Origin: Alistipes ihumii AP11 | GTDB lineage: Bacteria; Bacteroidota; Bacteroidia; Bacteroidales; Rikenellaceae | Assembly: GCF_025144665.1 (NCBI RefSeq) | Contig: NZ_CP102294.1 | Location: 1,178,001-1,242,000 of the forward strand | DNA length: 64,000 nt | Direction of reading: 5' to 3' | Shown here: positions 35,209 to 43,513 of the stretch, in pieces | Numbering within the stretch: position 1 is the first letter of the stretch | Layout of the letters: the number at the start of each line of letters is the position of its first letter | Made by a program: the position numbers and the translations under genes | The notes under the pieces: generated by a model | What the model saw: only the letters and a program-made list of their open reading frames with translations | Database searches by the model: none | Told to the model about the DNA's origin: nothing

Positions 35209-37212
35209 ATGAAAAAAGCGGGAATTCTCCTCGTGCTGCTGACCGCGTGCCTCGGGCTGCCGGCGCGCGAAGTCATCAACCTCAACCGCGACTGGCGGTT
35301 CTTCAGCTACAGCGAGGGAAGCAGCGACCGGGCCCAGAACGTGAACCTGCCCCACACATGGAACAACGATGCGCTCGGCGGCAAGAACGACTACTTCCGA
35401 GGCGTGGGCAACTACATGAAGGACATCCAAGTGCCGCTCGAGTGGCGCAACAAGCGCGTCTTCATCCGCTTCTCGGGCGCCGGGACGGTTACCGACCTGA
35501 TCGTCAACGGCTGTCACGTCGGGGAACATCGCGGCGGGTTCGGGGCTTTCACGTTCGAGCTGACCGGCTACCTGCGCTACGGCGAACAGAACCTGCTGTG
35601 GGCGATCGTCAACAACGCGCCCCGGCTCGACGTGCTTCCGACGGCGGGCGACATCAACATCTACGGCGGACTGTACCGCGACGTCGATCTGATCGTCACC
35701 GAGCCCTCGCACATCGCGGTCAACCATTACGGCTCGCAGGGCGTGTACGTGCATCAGAAAAGCGTATCCCGCGAGCGAGCCGAGCTCGAGGCGGTCGTCC
35801 GCATCGACGGCCTTCGGGACCGTTTGCTGAGCGTCACGGCGACCGTCGTCACGCCCATGCGCGACACGGTGGCCTCGGAGCACGCCCGTTTCCGGGTTCC
35901 GGCCGAGGGACGGGGATCGGTCTCCGTACCGATCGCGATGGACAATCCGAGACTGTGGAACGGCACGGCCGATCCGTTCATGTACGACGTGATCGTCCGG
36001 CTTATGGACGACAGTCTGCTATGCGACGAGGTGACCGTTCCGCTCGGGCTCCGCTACTTCAGCGTCGATCCGAAACAAGGCTTCCTGCTCAACGGATCGC
36101 CATACCGGCTGCGGGGCGTATCGCACTACGAGGACCGGGCGTCGGTGGGCAACGCATTGACGCCGTATCAGATCGCCGAGGACCTGGACCTGATCGCCGA
36201 AATGGGCGCCAATGCGGTCCGCGCGGCGGCTTATCCGCATAACGAGAGCTTCTATGACGAATGCGACCGCCGGGGCCTCGTCGTACTGAGCGAGCTGCCG
36301 CTGATCGGCCCGGCTTACATGACCGACAGGGGCTATATCAACACCGAGGCATTCCGCGACAACGGCCGCGACCAGCTGCGCGAAATGATATTCCAGCAGT
36401 TCAACCATCCGTCCGTAGCGGTTTGGGGCATCTTCTTCGACCAGACGCCCCGGGGCGACGACCCGACCGCGTACGTCAAGGAGCTGAACTCGCTGGCCAT
36501 GTTGGAAGACCCCTCGCGCCTGACCAGCGCCACGAGCAACCAGGACGGCAAGATCAATTTCGTAACCGATCTGGTCGTATGGGACCACAACTACGGATGG
36601 AAGGAAGGGCTGCCGTCGGATATCAAGGTATGGCTCGACCAGTTGCGGACCAACTGGGGCAGCCTCTGCTCGGGCATCAGCTACGGAGCCGGAGCGTCGA
36701 TCTATCATCAGGACGACTCGCTCTACCGCCCCGACTATCTGGGCAACTGGCACCCCGAGCGCTGGCAGACCTACCTGCACGAGCAGTATTATCCCTACAT
36801 CGACGGTTCGCCTTTCCTGTGGGGCTGGTTCGTCGCCAACATGTTCGACTACGGCGCCGCGGGCCGCAACTGGGGCGAGGGCACGGGCGTCGACGACCGG
36901 GGGTTGGTCACCTTCGACCGCAAGTACCGCAAGGACGCCTTCTACTTCTACAAGGCCAACTGGAACCGTACCGAACCGACGGTATGGATCGCCGAGAAAC
37001 GCTGGAACCGCCGGCCCCGGACGACGCAGACCGTACGCGTCTACTCGAACGCCGATCAGGTCGAGCTGTGGCTCAACGGCGCCTCGCTGGGCGCGAAGAC
37101 CGGCACGAACGGCACGTTCGTATGGGAAGGCGTCGAGATGCGGCGCGGAGCCAACCGGTTGCAAGCCCGCACGAACGCCGGCGAGGACGAAGCGACCGTT
37201 TACATCCGGTAG
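35209..37212 (+). CDS. Secreted GH2-family protein lacking both catalytic glutamates
   Basis: A 667-residue exported protein with a signal peptide (residues 1-20). Domain order is that of glycoside hydrolase family 2: sugar-binding jelly roll (about 22-190), immunoglobulin-like domain (about 190-300), TIM barrel (about 300-580) and a C-terminal immunoglobulin-like module. Barrel landmarks such as YPHNESFYDECDR and WGWFVANMFDYGA are well preserved. The acid/base motif, usually WGxxNE, reads WGIFFD (residues 406-411), and the nucleophile motif, usually SEYGAG, reads ISYGAG (490-495). Both glutamates are therefore missing. The frame is otherwise intact, so this is either a non-catalytic glycan-binding protein or an enzyme with a different mechanism. 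It stands alone next to cvpA. Confidence 0.85.
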   Translation: MKKAGILLVLLTACLGLPAREVINLNRDWRFFSYSEGSSDRAQNVNLPHTWNNDALGGKNDYFRGVGNYMKDIQVPLEWRNKRVFIRFSGAGTVTDLIVNGCHVGEHRGGFGAFTFELTGYLRYGEQNLLWAIVNNAPRLDVLPTAGDINIYGGLYRDVDLIVTEPSHIAVNHYGSQGVYVHQKSVSRERAELEAVVRIDGLRDRLLSVTATVVTPMRDTVASEHARFRVPAEGRGSVSVPIAMDNPRLWNGTADPFMYDVIVRLMDDSLLCDEVTVPLGLRYFSVDPKQGFLLNGSPYRLRGVSHYEDRASVGNALTPYQIAEDLDLIAEMGANAVRAAAYPHNESFYDECDRRGLVVLSELPLIGPAYMTDRGYINTEAFRDNGRDQLREMIFQQFNHPSVAVWGIFFDQTPRGDDPTAYVKELNSLAMLEDPSRLTSATSNQDGKINFVTDLVVWDHNYGWKEGLPSDIKVWLDQLRTNWGSLCSGISYGAGASIYHQDDSLYRPDYLGNWHPERWQTYLHEQYYPYIDGSPFLWGWFVANMFDYGAAGRNWGEGTGVDDRGLVTFDRKYRKDAFYFYKANWNRTEPTVWIAEKRWNRRPRTTQTVRVYSNADQVELWLNGASLGAKTGTNGTFVWEGVEMRRGANRLQARTNAGEDEATVYIR

Positions 37213-37440
37213 CGGCAGCCCGGCCGGAGAAACGAAGGAGCCGCAAACTCAATAAGGAAACGGAGGCGACGCGAGAACGGCCGGCGACGGAAACGGCGCA
37301 AAAACGGTCGAGCCCCAAAGCGCATGGGACCCGGGCCGCCGGTATCGTCCCCCTCGGCCACCGGCCCGACGGAGTCGCAAAACCGCCGCTCACCCGTTCC
37401 GCCCATTCACCCTCACCCGCTCATTCACCCGCTCACCCGC

Positions 37441-38145
37441 TTAATCGGCCCAGTACCGGAAAGTACCGCATATCCGGTAAAGGCCGTCGATCTCCGTTCT
37501 CGGGACGGCGATTTCGTCGTACTTGTCCGGTTTCAGCGAAACGAGCCGGACGCGCTCCGGCGACTCGTCCTTGCGGATAATCCGGCACAGCCGGGCCTCC
37601 CCGACAACGACGACATAAGCTCGGCCGAACACGACGGACTCGGCCGGCGTCCGGGCGAGAAGCATGCAATCGCCGGACAGGAGACGGGGCGACAGCGCGT
37701 CGCTGCTGCAGGAAACGGCCGCCTCGGCCTCGCGACACAGCCAGGAAGGAAACGGAATTCGCCGATCTTCCCCAGGCCGAAAGTCCCGGTCCAAAGAGAG
37801 CAGGTCGGGATAGAGCGGAAGGTAGAGCACCTCGGCGGAAGCGGCCTCGGCAGAAGTCCGGTCGGGAGCCTCGGGGTCCCCCTCCCCTCCGAGAAGCCAG
37901 CTCAGGCTCAGCGACGGACAGATGTTCCGGATACGCAGGGCCAGATCCATGCTGATGCCGTTGTAGCCTTTCCGTATCCGGTAGAGGTTTTCGCTGCGCT
38001 TGAGGCCGAGACGTAGGGCCAAAGCGTTGTAGGAGCGCTCGCCCGAATATTGCAGGACGATCCTCAGCCGGTCCCGGGCCGGAACGGTCCCGGCGCAGGA
38101 AGATGGGTCGCAGGCAGGCATCGTATGGTCGGTCTGTCGGATCAT
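37441..38145 (-). CDS. HTH regulator with degenerate S24/LexA-like domain
   Basis: A 234-residue protein. The N-terminal part (about 25-90) is a helix-turn-helix domain (SYNALALRLGLKRSENLYRIRKG). The C-terminal part (about 105-230) has the beta-fold layout of S24 peptidases found in LexA and phage CI-type repressors. In active S24 proteins the nucleophile lies in GDSM; here the matching stretch is SDALSPRLLSGD, with Ala for Ser, and the lysine site reads LCRIIRK. Self-cleavage is therefore unlikely. The gene borders the accessory region on its right. Its targets are unknown. A full-length open frame and conserved fold argue that it is functional. Confidence 0.75.
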   Translation of the reverse strand: MIRQTDHTMPACDPSSCAGTVPARDRLRIVLQYSGERSYNALALRLGLKRSENLYRIRKGYNGISMDLALRIRNICPSLSLSWLLGGEGDPEAPDRTSAEAASAEVLYLPLYPDLLSLDRDFRPGEDRRIPFPSWLCREAEAAVSCSSDALSPRLLSGDCMLLARTPAESVVFGRAYVVVVGEARLCRIIRKDESPERVRLVSLKPDKYDEIAVPRTEIDGLYRICGTFRYWAD

Positions 38146-38311
38146 GCGGTAGCGGAATTTTTAAATGGCCGGAACCGGGTGAGGGAGTCCCGGCCATTCG
38201 GGAATGGCCTCATTCGCCCGAAGGCCATACCGTTTTATCAAAATTTCATATTTTGCGAAATAACTCTATAAATTATGTCATAACTTAGCTACCTAAAAAA
38301 GCGAAACGGAA

Positions 38312-38370
38312 AGCGCAGGTCGTCCGTCGCCGCGCAGGAGCGGCTCGGTGCCGTACGGACGACCCGCGCT
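38312..38370. repeat. 16-bp inverted repeat
   Basis: AGCGCAGGTCGTCCGT at 38312 is complementary to ACGGACGACCCGCGCT at 38355 with one mismatch, enclosing a 28-base GC-rich loop. There is no U-run on either side. It may be a binding site, an RNA structure or a mobile-element relic. Confidence 0.6.
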
Positions 38371-38731
38371 TACTCCAGGCAATCCTAGGGCCTCGCGGAG
38401 CTTTTGCACATTCTGACTTTCGGACCGGAGACCGGCCTTCCCGACACACGGCATTGCGAACCAACGAGCGGGAACGGTCGGTCCGGTCCGATTTTTCTGC
38501 CGTCCCGAACCCGCCGGACCGCCGCGCTCCGGCAACGGACGCCGGACCGACCCAAGCGGATACGGACCATGAAAGTTCCGGCCAGACAGAGAAGCGGCCG
38601 GCAGTCGTCCGCCCGGCATTTGCCGCAAGCGAAACGGCAGAGGGACCCGACGCAGGACGCAGAGAAAGCGCCGCAGCGCACGGTCCGTATGAATCGATAA
38701 AGGGAAATGCCCGACCGTCCGGCGACTGCAT

Positions 38732-38905
38732 CGCGCCGGAACGAGTAGCGAACGGTATGTGCGGAACGGGAACCGTAACATGGCCGGGTGATTTATATTT
38801 CCGAACACCGCGCCCGAGGAAAAAAGAAAGGCGCAGGTTCAAATTCCAAGTCCGGCCTTCCACAGCCATTCAAAAGAATTATCCCCTACGCCCGAACTTG
38901 CCCTA
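38732..38905. repeat. Long direct repeat, copy 1
   Basis: The first of two copies placed 996 bp apart. The first 75 bases match copy 2 with a single difference; the remaining 100 are clearly related with small indels and substitutions, ending near CCCCTACGCC. The repeat borders the AT-rich island on its left. Confidence 0.85.
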
Positions 38906-39211
38906 TCAAAAATAGGGCAAAGCTCAGGTTTCGGACAGATTTCGCCTTTGAATCAATAATGTGGAAGTTGGACTTTGCGAAAAATGCCTAAACCAAATAT
39001 GTTACGGCTCTACTGTTGTATGTAACAGTACAAAAGTAACATCTTTTTCAAAAATATTAAGTCGGTTGAAAATTTGCTTTGGTCCAAAAATAAGAAAAGT
39101 CTTCCGCAAATACAAATAAACACATCTAATTAGTATTACCAATATACTATACAAATAAGAATCAGCCAATTAGTAATTTCTTTTTGTAACTATTTTTCCA
39201 ACATTTGTATC

Positions 39212-39472
39212 ATGAGAAAAGTAAGACGCAACGACATATTACTGAAGAACGTAGCCGAGAAATTGAAGAAAATCCGGCAAGAAAAAGGAGTCACTCAATT
39301 ATCGGTCCTCGTCGATACGGAAGTTCATGTCGGTAGACTGGAAAACAACCCCACGAACATATCGCTGTCGACGCTTGCCGATCTTTGCACCTATTACGGC
39401 TTGACTCTTGAAGAATTTTTCAAGGATATGCCTATTGGCGAGACAAGCTACAATCATAAAAAACATAAATAA
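39212..39472 (+). CDS. XRE-family transcriptional regulator, small
   Basis: An 86-residue DNA-binding protein with one Cro/C1-type helix-turn-helix: EKLKKIRQEKGVTQLSVLVDTEV followed by RLENNPTNISLSTLADLCTYYGLTLEEFF. It has a basic C-terminus and no effector domain. Codon use is AT-rich, unlike neighbouring chromosomal genes, pointing to acquisition. A damaged paralogue follows 40 bases downstream. Its targets are unknown; such small XRE proteins are common in mobile elements and as controllers of toxin-antitoxin or restriction systems, but no such partner is seen here. Confidence 0.85.
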   Translation: MRKVRRNDILLKNVAEKLKKIRQEKGVTQLSVLVDTEVHVGRLENNPTNISLSTLADLCTYYGLTLEEFFKDMPIGETSYNHKKHK

Positions 39473-39512
39473 ACGCCCTTGCAATGTGTATTAGTTATAG
39501 GGATTCACACTA

Positions 39513-39700
39513 ATGCGGAAAGAAATACGAGACGAAATGCTGTTGCAAGAAATTGTAATCAGACTCAGGGAGTTCCGGAAGAAAAAAGGCGTTTCTCAAT
39601 TGCAAGTATTGATAGATACCGATATTCAAGTATATTGAAAAGACTTTTTCGACGGCATCAAAAACCAAGAAATACCGGACACGACATCCATAGTCTTGAG
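39513..39700 (+). pseudogene. Decayed paralogue of the XRE gene
   Basis: From ATG 39513 the frame reads MRKEIRDEMLLQEIVIRLRE and continues as a helix-turn-helix start (KKKGVSQLQVLIDTDIQVY) before a TGA at 39636-39638. The same frame after the stop continues KDFFDGIKNQEIPD, which matches the end of the XRE domain (EEFFKDM in the intact copy). The part between, equal to about 25 residues of the intact protein, is missing. An internal deletion with a new stop is the simplest reading. Confidence 0.65.
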
Positions 39701-39727
39701 AAAAACAACCGAAAACCGACAATCCCG

Positions 39728-39902
39728 CGCGCCGGAACGAGTAGCGAACGGTATGTGCGGAGCGGGAACCGTAACATGGCCGGGTGATTTATATTTCCGA
39801 ACGCTGCACCGGTAAAAAAGAAAGGCGCAGGTTCAATTCCCCAAATCCGGCCTTCCACAGCCCTTACATAAAGGAATCTCCCCTACGCCTGACTTTATCT
39901 AA
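39728..39902. repeat. Long direct repeat, copy 2
   Basis: The second copy of the 170-bp repeat, beginning CGCGCCGGAACGAG. Its right end lies about 30 bases from the wbqC stop. The strongly conserved part is the first 75 bases, including ATGGCCGGGTGATTTATATT. Confidence 0.85.
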
Positions 39903-39934
39903 CCGAGGGTCGTCCGGCTATGTCCCGCCCTCCG

Positions 39935-40585
39935 TCAGCGAGCAAGCGACGGATGCACGCCGGCGGACGGAACCGAAGCGGCCAGCACGCCGGCGGCCGA
40001 GGGTCCCTCGCAGAAAAGCAGATCGACGATCGACAGGTTCGGGACGAACGGCATCCGCTCCGAAAACACCTGATAATAAGGCTGCGGCGCGAAGTCGGGA
40101 TCGGGGCGCGACAGCCGGGGCTTGCGCGAGATGCAACGGCGGAAGTCCTCCCCCTCGGGCACATGCTCGGCATAACGCTCGGTATGCCCGACCGGCGGAT
40201 CGGCGCGCAGCAGCTCGAGCACGAGCGACTGGAGCTCCTCGTTCAGATCGACCAGAAAATCGTGCCGCTTCCGGTAAACGACGGCGAACCGCTCCTCGTA
40301 ATAGCCGAAATAGGGCGAGCGGCGGTAGGCCGACACGAGCGCCTGAAAATGCTGATGCCGCCACTTTTTCGTGCGGTCGATCCGGATGTCCCGGACCGGA
40401 ACGCGCTCGCCCGAGGGCCGGCACACCGGAACGACGAGCGTCGTGGGCCCGCCGGCCGACAGAATGTCGCAGCGGTTGCGGCAGCTCTGCTTTTGGTAGT
40501 GCTCGTGCAGGTCGATCTGCGCCCGGCCGCTCAGCAGCTTCGTATAGTACTGCACGTTTCCGAGATAGGCGGTAGAAAGAATCAC
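39935..40585 (-). CDS. WbqC-like protein
   Basis: A 216-residue protein of the WbqC family, often found in O-antigen and glycolipid loci and of unsolved biochemical role. The start ILSTAYLGNVQYYTKL matches the family, and the Cys-rich YQKQSCRNRCDILSAGGP is its hallmark, as is DRTKKWRHQHFQAL. The start codon appears to be GTG at 40585, where family homology begins. No polysaccharide gene is adjacent. Confidence 0.87.
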   Translation of the reverse strand: MILSTAYLGNVQYYTKLLSGRAQIDLHEHYQKQSCRNRCDILSAGGPTTLVVPVCRPSGERVPVRDIRIDRTKKWRHQHFQALVSAYRRSPYFGYYEERFAVVYRKRHDFLVDLNEELQSLVLELLRADPPVGHTERYAEHVPEGEDFRRCISRKPRLSRPDPDFAPQPYYQVFSERMPFVPNLSIVDLLFCEGPSAAGVLAASVPSAGVHPSLAR

Positions 40586-40817
40586 TGTACAAATCGTTTT
40601 TAAGTTCCGGCATCCGTCGGGATGACCGTAGCATTCGTAACAAAGAACGGAGGCTGCGCCGGACAGAGACCGTGCACGGCAAGCGGACAGACGCTCCGCC
40701 GCCTGCGAGCCGAAACCCTCCGCACCGCCGTCCTTTCCTCAGGCCGGGGACCCATCGTCCACGGTACGGGAAAAGCGATCCGCCCGAAACGTCCGCGGCC
40801 GTCCGCAGACCGCGCGG

Positions 40818-41609
40818 TCACAGAAATATCTCGGGCTCGCGCCTCGCTTGGCAAGCCTCGCGGAGCGCTTCCATTTTCCGCTCGAAAGCGGACCTCGCGG
40901 GCTCGGCCAGCGATCTCGCTCCGGCACGGCAGTAACGCACGCAGGCGAAACAAGCGATACACCGCGAGGGGTCGGTCACGCGATAGTTTCCCGGATCGAT
41001 CGTCTGCACGGGACACACCAGCGCGCAGCGGCCGCAACGCTCGCAGCGCTCCGGATCGAGCTCCGGAACCAGCGGAATCGGAGCGTAAGCCTTGTAAGGC
41101 TCGTGTCCCGGGACCCGGATCGGAACTTCGCATGCGGCCCGGTCGCGCAGCTTGGCGGCGACCTGTCGGCCGAACGCCTCCATAAGGGCCGTATCGGCCT
41201 CGTCGGGACGCCCGGCGGCGATCCGCCCGTTCAGCGAATGTTCGGTCACGAACGCTCCGGCCGCGACCACGCGGAATCCGGCCCGGCGCGTCAACCCGAC
41301 CAGTTCCGATAGCGCGTCTTCATACGCCCGGTTGCCATAGCTGACCACGCAGACGGCATCGCCCGTTCCCCGAACCGGCAAGCCGCCGTGAAACAGTCCC
41401 GGCACGCGGCCCGCATACACCGGCATGCCGACCAGAAGCAACTCGTCGTCCCCGACCTGCACGCCGGCCTCGCGCCATGCGGGACGGTCGAGCGAATCCT
41501 CCTGCACACGCGCGGCTCCGATACCCGCCGCGATGCTTCTCAACACCCGGCGGGTCGAACCCGTCGGGCTGAAACTGACGGCACGTACCGTCCCGATTCG
41601 ATCACTCAT
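40818..41609 (-). CDS. Flavodoxin-ferredoxin fusion (EFR1-family)
   Basis: A 263-residue fusion. The N-terminal flavodoxin-like domain has the phosphate-binding loop SPTGSTRRVLRSIA (residues 14-27). The C-terminal part carries two [4Fe-4S] motifs: CERCGRCALVCP near residue 191 and CIACFACVRYC near residue 218. Such EFR1-type proteins are presumed cytoplasmic electron carriers using FMN and two clusters; redox partners are unknown. It is flanked by wbqC and the DUF4924 gene, neither suggesting a pathway. Confidence 0.88.
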   Translation of the reverse strand: MSDRIGTVRAVSFSPTGSTRRVLRSIAAGIGAARVQEDSLDRPAWREAGVQVGDDELLLVGMPVYAGRVPGLFHGGLPVRGTGDAVCVVSYGNRAYEDALSELVGLTRRAGFRVVAAGAFVTEHSLNGRIAAGRPDEADTALMEAFGRQVAAKLRDRAACEVPIRVPGHEPYKAYAPIPLVPELDPERCERCGRCALVCPVQTIDPGNYRVTDPSRCIACFACVRYCRAGARSLAEPARSAFERKMEALREACQARREPEIFL

Positions 41610-42031
41610 AATTTCCGGCTATGTTAAGGTTTCTTTCTCGATTCCGTAATTCCTTCACGCTTTCCTCCCGGGATACCTCCGCATCCGCTCCGGTTCCGCT
41701 CTCTTCTGCCGGCACCGACTCTCCTCTGGGAACAAGACCGGCCACAGCTACGTTCCGGGCGAAAAAATACCCGATTCCGACGACGATTCGCGGACGAAAC
41801 GGGCGAAAACCGAGACCCGACGGTATCCCGTCGGCCCCATGTCCGCTCCCTCCGCTGCATCCGCGCGCAAGGTCCGGAGTGCGGAACGGAAACGAGCTTT
41901 CTACCGCCCAATCGACGAGAGGCTCCGAGAAACGGAACGGAAAACCGGGCCGGCCAATACCCGGCCGGCAGCATATCGGCCACCGTGAGGCAGGCCCCGC
42001 CTCCCCTGCTTCAGGGAAACCGGGCCCCGCG
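41610..42031. other. Intergenic region between DUF4924 gene and EFR1
   Basis: About 420 GC-rich bases with no supported gene and no full TAnnTTTG box noted. Confidence 0.4.
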
Positions 42032-42598
42032 CTACTCCTTCTTATCGCCGAACAGGTCGACCTCGCCGCGCTCGATGCGCCGGAACATCGTGGCGAGCTC
42101 GGCCACGACCGGCGAGATCAGGCCGATCACATCGTCGATGTAGCCCTGCTTGCTCCGGTCGCCCTTGATGCGGTACAGCATCACGGCATAAAGCGCGCGG
42201 AAGAACAGTTCGACATCCGACATGCCGGGCTTGCCGAGCTTGCTCTTGAGTCCCGGCAGTTCGGGCGCGACTGCCCCGTAGAGCCGGCGGTAGTTCTCGC
42301 CGGCGGGAAGCGTCAGCAACTGGCGGTGCAGGTTGTCCAAATCGGCAATCAGGTGCATCGTGTGCTCCAAATGTCCGCTCTGCTCTTTTCCCTCCTCGCG
42401 CAACAGGCCGGCGAGCTCCATATACCAGACCAGCGCCTGCTGCTTTTGCTGCTCGCTCAGGCGCTCCTGCTTCTGCACGAGCTGGGAATAGACGGCCTCG
42501 GGGCTGAACTGCAACGCGCGGAGCAGGTCCTCCAGCTGCCAGAGGTAGAGGATGTACTCGGCGATATTTTCCTTGCGCTTGCTTTGTGCGATATACAT
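42032..42598 (-). CDS. DUF4924-family protein
   Basis: A 188-residue, mostly helical, soluble protein of the Bacteroidota-restricted DUF4924 family. The start MYIAQSKRKENIAEYILYLWQLEDLLRA is characteristic. The ATG at 42598 was chosen over an in-frame TTG at 42619 because family homology begins there. No catalytic motif or membrane segment is visible. Function unknown. Confidence 0.82.
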   Translation of the reverse strand: MYIAQSKRKENIAEYILYLWQLEDLLRALQFSPEAVYSQLVQKQERLSEQQKQQALVWYMELAGLLREEGKEQSGHLEHTMHLIADLDNLHRQLLTLPAGENYRRLYGAVAPELPGLKSKLGKPGMSDVELFFRALYAVMLYRIKGDRSKQGYIDDVIGLISPVVAELATMFRRIERGEVDLFGDKKE

Positions 42599-43286
42599 CG
42601 GATCGGTCGTTTGGTTCAACGTTCGTCAGGCGAAGATACCGCTTTTCACGCAAAAAAGAAACCGACGACCCGGGGACAAGACGATCCGAACGACATTTCC
42701 GACAAGGGCAAACAAACCGGACAAATCAGACGGCGGACCTGCCTCGACACCAAACCGACAAAGCAATCCAAACGATCATCCCGACCGGACAAAACGTACC
42801 GGACAAGTCAGGCGAAGATTCCATCCCGACCGACGAAAACCCCGCTCCGGTTCCGGTCGGACGAGACGGTCCGAACAACAGGCTCCAACAGATCAAACGG
42901 ACCCGACAGGCTAAATGAACGCTCCGCTCCGACTGACGAAAGCTCAGGTTCCGGTCGGACGAAACGACACGGCGCATCCTCCCCGCCCCGACACCTACCT
43001 TTTCACCAGCCGCCGAAAGAACCGGCCGGCGCATCCTTTCCCCGCATAAGCCGGAGTCTCGGAACGGCCGACGGCTTCCCCGAACTGTCGCAACCAGCTC
43101 GGCATACAAATATACCGCGCCTGACATCAACGACATCGATTCCCGCCGCAATGCCGCAACGAACGCCGCACCGCAAACGACGACAAAATGCGGATGGCCG
43201 GTAAGAATCCACCGGGACACCGGCCCTGTCGCCCTGTGTCCGAAGTACGGCAACCGGACCGTCCGCTACCGAATCACCTGAATCCG

Positions 43287-43513
43287 CCGAAACGACCGAA
43301 ACGACCGAAACGACCGAAACGACCGAAACGACCGAAACGACCGAAACGACCGAAACGACCGAAACGACCGAAACGACCGAAACGACCGAAACGACCGAAA
43401 CGACCGAAACGACCGAAACGACCGAAACGACCGAAACGACCGAAACGACCGAAACGACCGAAACGACCGAAACGACCGAAACGACCGAAACGACCGAAAC
43501 GACCGAAACGACC
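43287..43513. repeat. Minisatellite, 25 perfect copies of CCGAAACGA
   Basis: A 9-bp unit repeated 25 times without a substitution, plus two bases of a 26th. The left flank is GAATCACCTGAATCCG and the right flank CCAGGACACACG. Perfect identity implies recent expansion or ongoing homogenisation by slippage. Confidence 0.97.

Larger units (their letters stand above)
38146..39211. other. Accessory non-coding region upstream of the XRE gene
   Basis: Over 1 kb without a supported gene. It starts with an AT-rich patch (38230-38300) that may hold the promoter of the HTH/S24 gene. An inverted repeat (38312-38370), GC-rich filler, and the first long direct repeat (38732-38905) follow, then an abrupt switch to AT-rich DNA from about 38,900. 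Frames across the GC-rich part look like random translation. Confidence 0.5.
38906..39727. mobile_element. AT-rich island between direct repeats (putative small element)
   Basis: About 820 bases of AT-rich DNA in an otherwise GC-rich chromosome, bounded by long direct repeats. It carries one XRE gene and a decayed second copy. No integrase, transposase or replication gene is present, so mobility is inferred only from composition and flanking repeats. It could be the remains of a larger element, or an insertion that duplicated its target region. Confidence 0.4.

Noticed and set aside
37213-37440. Short TTCACCC/GCTCACCC repeats after the GH2 gene
   Set aside because: Only a few imperfect copies over about 50 bases; too short to call an element.
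38782-38857. tRNA-like segment inside the direct repeats (7-bp GGCCGGG/TCCGGCC pairing 76 bases apart and a GGTTCAA word)
   Set aside because: No D-arm or anticodon arm can be drawn and the T-stem does not pair in either copy. The resemblance is probably chance or at most a decayed relic.
43287-43513. Possible CRISPR array
   Set aside because: The units are contiguous with no spacers and no cas genes are present.
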